DNA of 64,000 nucleotides from Telmatactis stephensoni (taxonomy: Eukaryota > Cnidaria > Anthozoa > Actiniaria > Isophelliidae): NCBI GenBank assembly GCA_029948255.1, contig JALIZF010001812.1, positions 744,001-808,000 of the forward strand. The letters are read 5' to 3'. Position 1 is the first letter of the stretch; every line of letters starts with the position of its first letter. The notes under the pieces are model-generated. The model was not told where the DNA came from. It ran no database searches and saw nothing but the letters and a program-made list of their open reading frames with translations. Both the position numbers and the translations under genes were made by a program. Shown here one piece after another: positions 25,301 through 28,300 of the stretch.

Positions 25301-28300
25301 AACCTCTGAGTGTCCCACCTCCATTAGACCACCACCCTCTATTAAACGACCTGCTTTGTATAGTTAACTGCATCGAGCAAGTGTATGATCACTTAGTATA
25401 CGTGTAGCTTTAATTAGCTTTAAATACCCTCAAAACGGAGCACTGATGGAAGAGAGGGAGTAAAATGAGCGTACACACACTTGTTTCGACTTCTTTCCAT
25501 TCTTTGTAGCTTTAATAAGCTTTAAATACCTTTAAAACGGAGCACTGATGGAGAGAGGGGAGTAAAATGAGCGCACCGTCGACCTCAAGTTTATCAGTTG
25601 AATTACTGTCACGAGTTATCAACGTTAAATATGGTTGCTTTACTTTTTTGACTTTACTTTAGTAGAGGATTTGAATATACTATTTATCTTTCAGTCTTTG
25701 GAAACATGTTGACGTCAAACAGAGGAGCATGCGGGTGATTGTAATATTGTCGGGTTAGTAATATAGATTGCGAGCACTCTTAAAAGTACGGACACACGGT
25801 GCAACTTTTCCCGAAACATTTGTTGAAACAGCGCGCGCAACACTGTTGCACCGTGTGTCCACCACTGAAACATCTCGTGCAATGTTGCGCGCAACAGTTC
25901 TGGACAGTTGCAGAAGTAGAACTCGATCCTACTTCTGCGGCTGTTGCGCGCAACGTTTCGCGAAACATTGGAATGGGTGGACACACGCTGCAACATTGTG
26001 TTGCGCGAGAAATGTTGCACCGTGAGTCCGGGCATTTAAAAGTCCTGACACATGATGCAACTTTTCCTGTGAACTCGATTTTTGCGTAACGTTGCAGACG
26101 AATTTGTTGGAAAAAGTTGTGTCGCATGTCCGTGTTCTCCACCTTGCGAGGGTACAATAGAGGCATTCTAGGGGAGGGATTGGGGTGATGAGGGCGAAGT
26201 GCCCTACGTCTGAACTACTTCTGGTCGTTCTAGTGCATGTAGTTAACCTTTCCTGCTTCTTTTCGGATAACAAAGTTAAAACGTTAACACCATGCATCTT
26301 GTATGACGCTTAACATTGATCCGTACTAAAGGGACGTCGGACCCTACCTACGTACTGTTGGGGTAAATTAAAAGTAGGATGTTAATTCCCAGTGGCTGTG
26401 GACTGTTCGTCATATTTATTATTATATTATACATCCGCGAGGAGATCTCCACGATATTTATAACATCTGAAATCTTATTTTGTCCTCTAATGCAAACAGT
26501 CCGTGCTGGTCCTGTCTTCTTCTTACAGAGACTGTTGATATTGTCTTTAGGAAGTGTCTTTGTCGTGATGTTTGCAATTGCGCAAGTACGTCATACGTAC
26601 GTTCGTCTGTCGGAGGTGAAGATTACTGCAACCAACGAGAGTTCATTGGCTCGTGTGTCAGCGTCTACAGCACCCAGAACCATATTAAACCTTTGCCATC
26701 GCTACCCTCTAACTCATCTCAGCCCATATTTGACAACGACTTTACCCTCAACCCTCGCAGAGCCATTGACACCAACTAAAATACCTCCGAACAAGATTAC
26801 CTGCGACGAAAATTTCCCGAGCAAATTCCGAACACTTCGGTTACCAGTCGGAAAGCAGTCTTGATAAAGTTGGAAACAATTCACCATATCGTGTCCCTCT
26901 GAATGCGTCGTCGAACCGAAGAAACAGCAATCAGTCTGTGAGCATTTTAATAAACACTGTGCAGCCATTGGTGACATATTCAAGTGCGTGTAATGGGGAC
27001 GTGTCCGGGGAAAACGATGACAACAAGAACGATGGAGGTGTTCCGCAAGGTAAAACTGGGAGGAGGGAGTAGAAATATACTATAGTGAACTCCCTCAATA
27101 AGGACACCCCTGTAAGGTGGACACCTCTCTAGGAGGGACGCATTTGCTTGGTCTTGGCCTTTTAAATTGGCCCATATTGTCTTGTAACAAAACTCAGTCT
27201 AAGGCGGACACCTCTCCAGTGCGGACACCTCTCTAGTGCGGACATCTCTCTAGTGCGGACATTAACTAGTCCCAAAAGTGTCCACCTCAGATTGAGTTCA
27301 CTGTATGAAGTTTTAGTTTTAGAATATATACTTGAGGGAGAAATAAATGTGCAACGAAAGTTGATTGGTCGTGATAAGACCAATATATGGCCGACACTAT
27401 AGTGTGGCTAATGCACGGTTATGACACGATCTTGGAACGTTCAATGCACGGTTTTGACACGACCACAAGACGCTCGGTTCACGGTTGTTACACGTCTTTA
27501 GAATGTTCATCGCATGTATGGTTGTGACACGGCTCTGCTCGATCGACGCACGATTGTGATACGTACACGGATCGCACACTATCGTAATGAGCTTCGCGCA
27601 ATCGTCGTACGTACACTCGAACCTCGCATAGTAGCGAAATGATCATGGAATGGTCATTATTTCTATCTAACTTTCTTTCCTCTTTTCACTACATCTGTCG
27701 TAAAAGAAGAAGAAGATGGTGATCAAAGTGAACTCAGTCAAAATGATTTGATGTCGTTTGCCAGACAAGTAGCCGTTGGCATGGTACGTCATGTTGGTAA
27801 CTTCCTTTTCATGAACTCAAACACCTCAATAGGTGACCACCTAGGTAAAGGTGGTTAAGGAAAGACGTTTGATATTCTTTGTGTTGAGAAGTTATATACT
27901 CATTTTAGCAACAATATAGTGTTCCTGCAGGTTATATAGCATCTAGTTACTTTTAACTACCATGCCACATTTCCAATTGCATAATACTTCTTGCCGTGAA
28001 TTCAAACACACCCCAACACGCACACCCCGAATAATGTCGCGGGAAGACATTTGATATGTTTTGTATTGATAAGCTACATACTTCATTTTAGAAGCAACAT
28101 AGTGTTTCTCGTTACATACCATAGTTATTTTTCTAACTACCATGCCATATTTCCAATTGTAGGAATACTTGTCACAGAAGAAGTTTATCCATCGTGATCT
28201 CGCTGCCCGTAACGTATTGGTTTGTGACAATAATCTCGTTAAAGTGTCTGATTTCGGCCTGACGCGAGATGTGTATAAGAGCTTTGAATATCACAAATCA

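Noticed and set aside
25715..26300. Overlapping Cys/His-rich frames on both strands
   Set aside because: They arise from inverted MITE arms (GTTGCGCGCAAC) and recur almost unchanged at 31,138-31,655.
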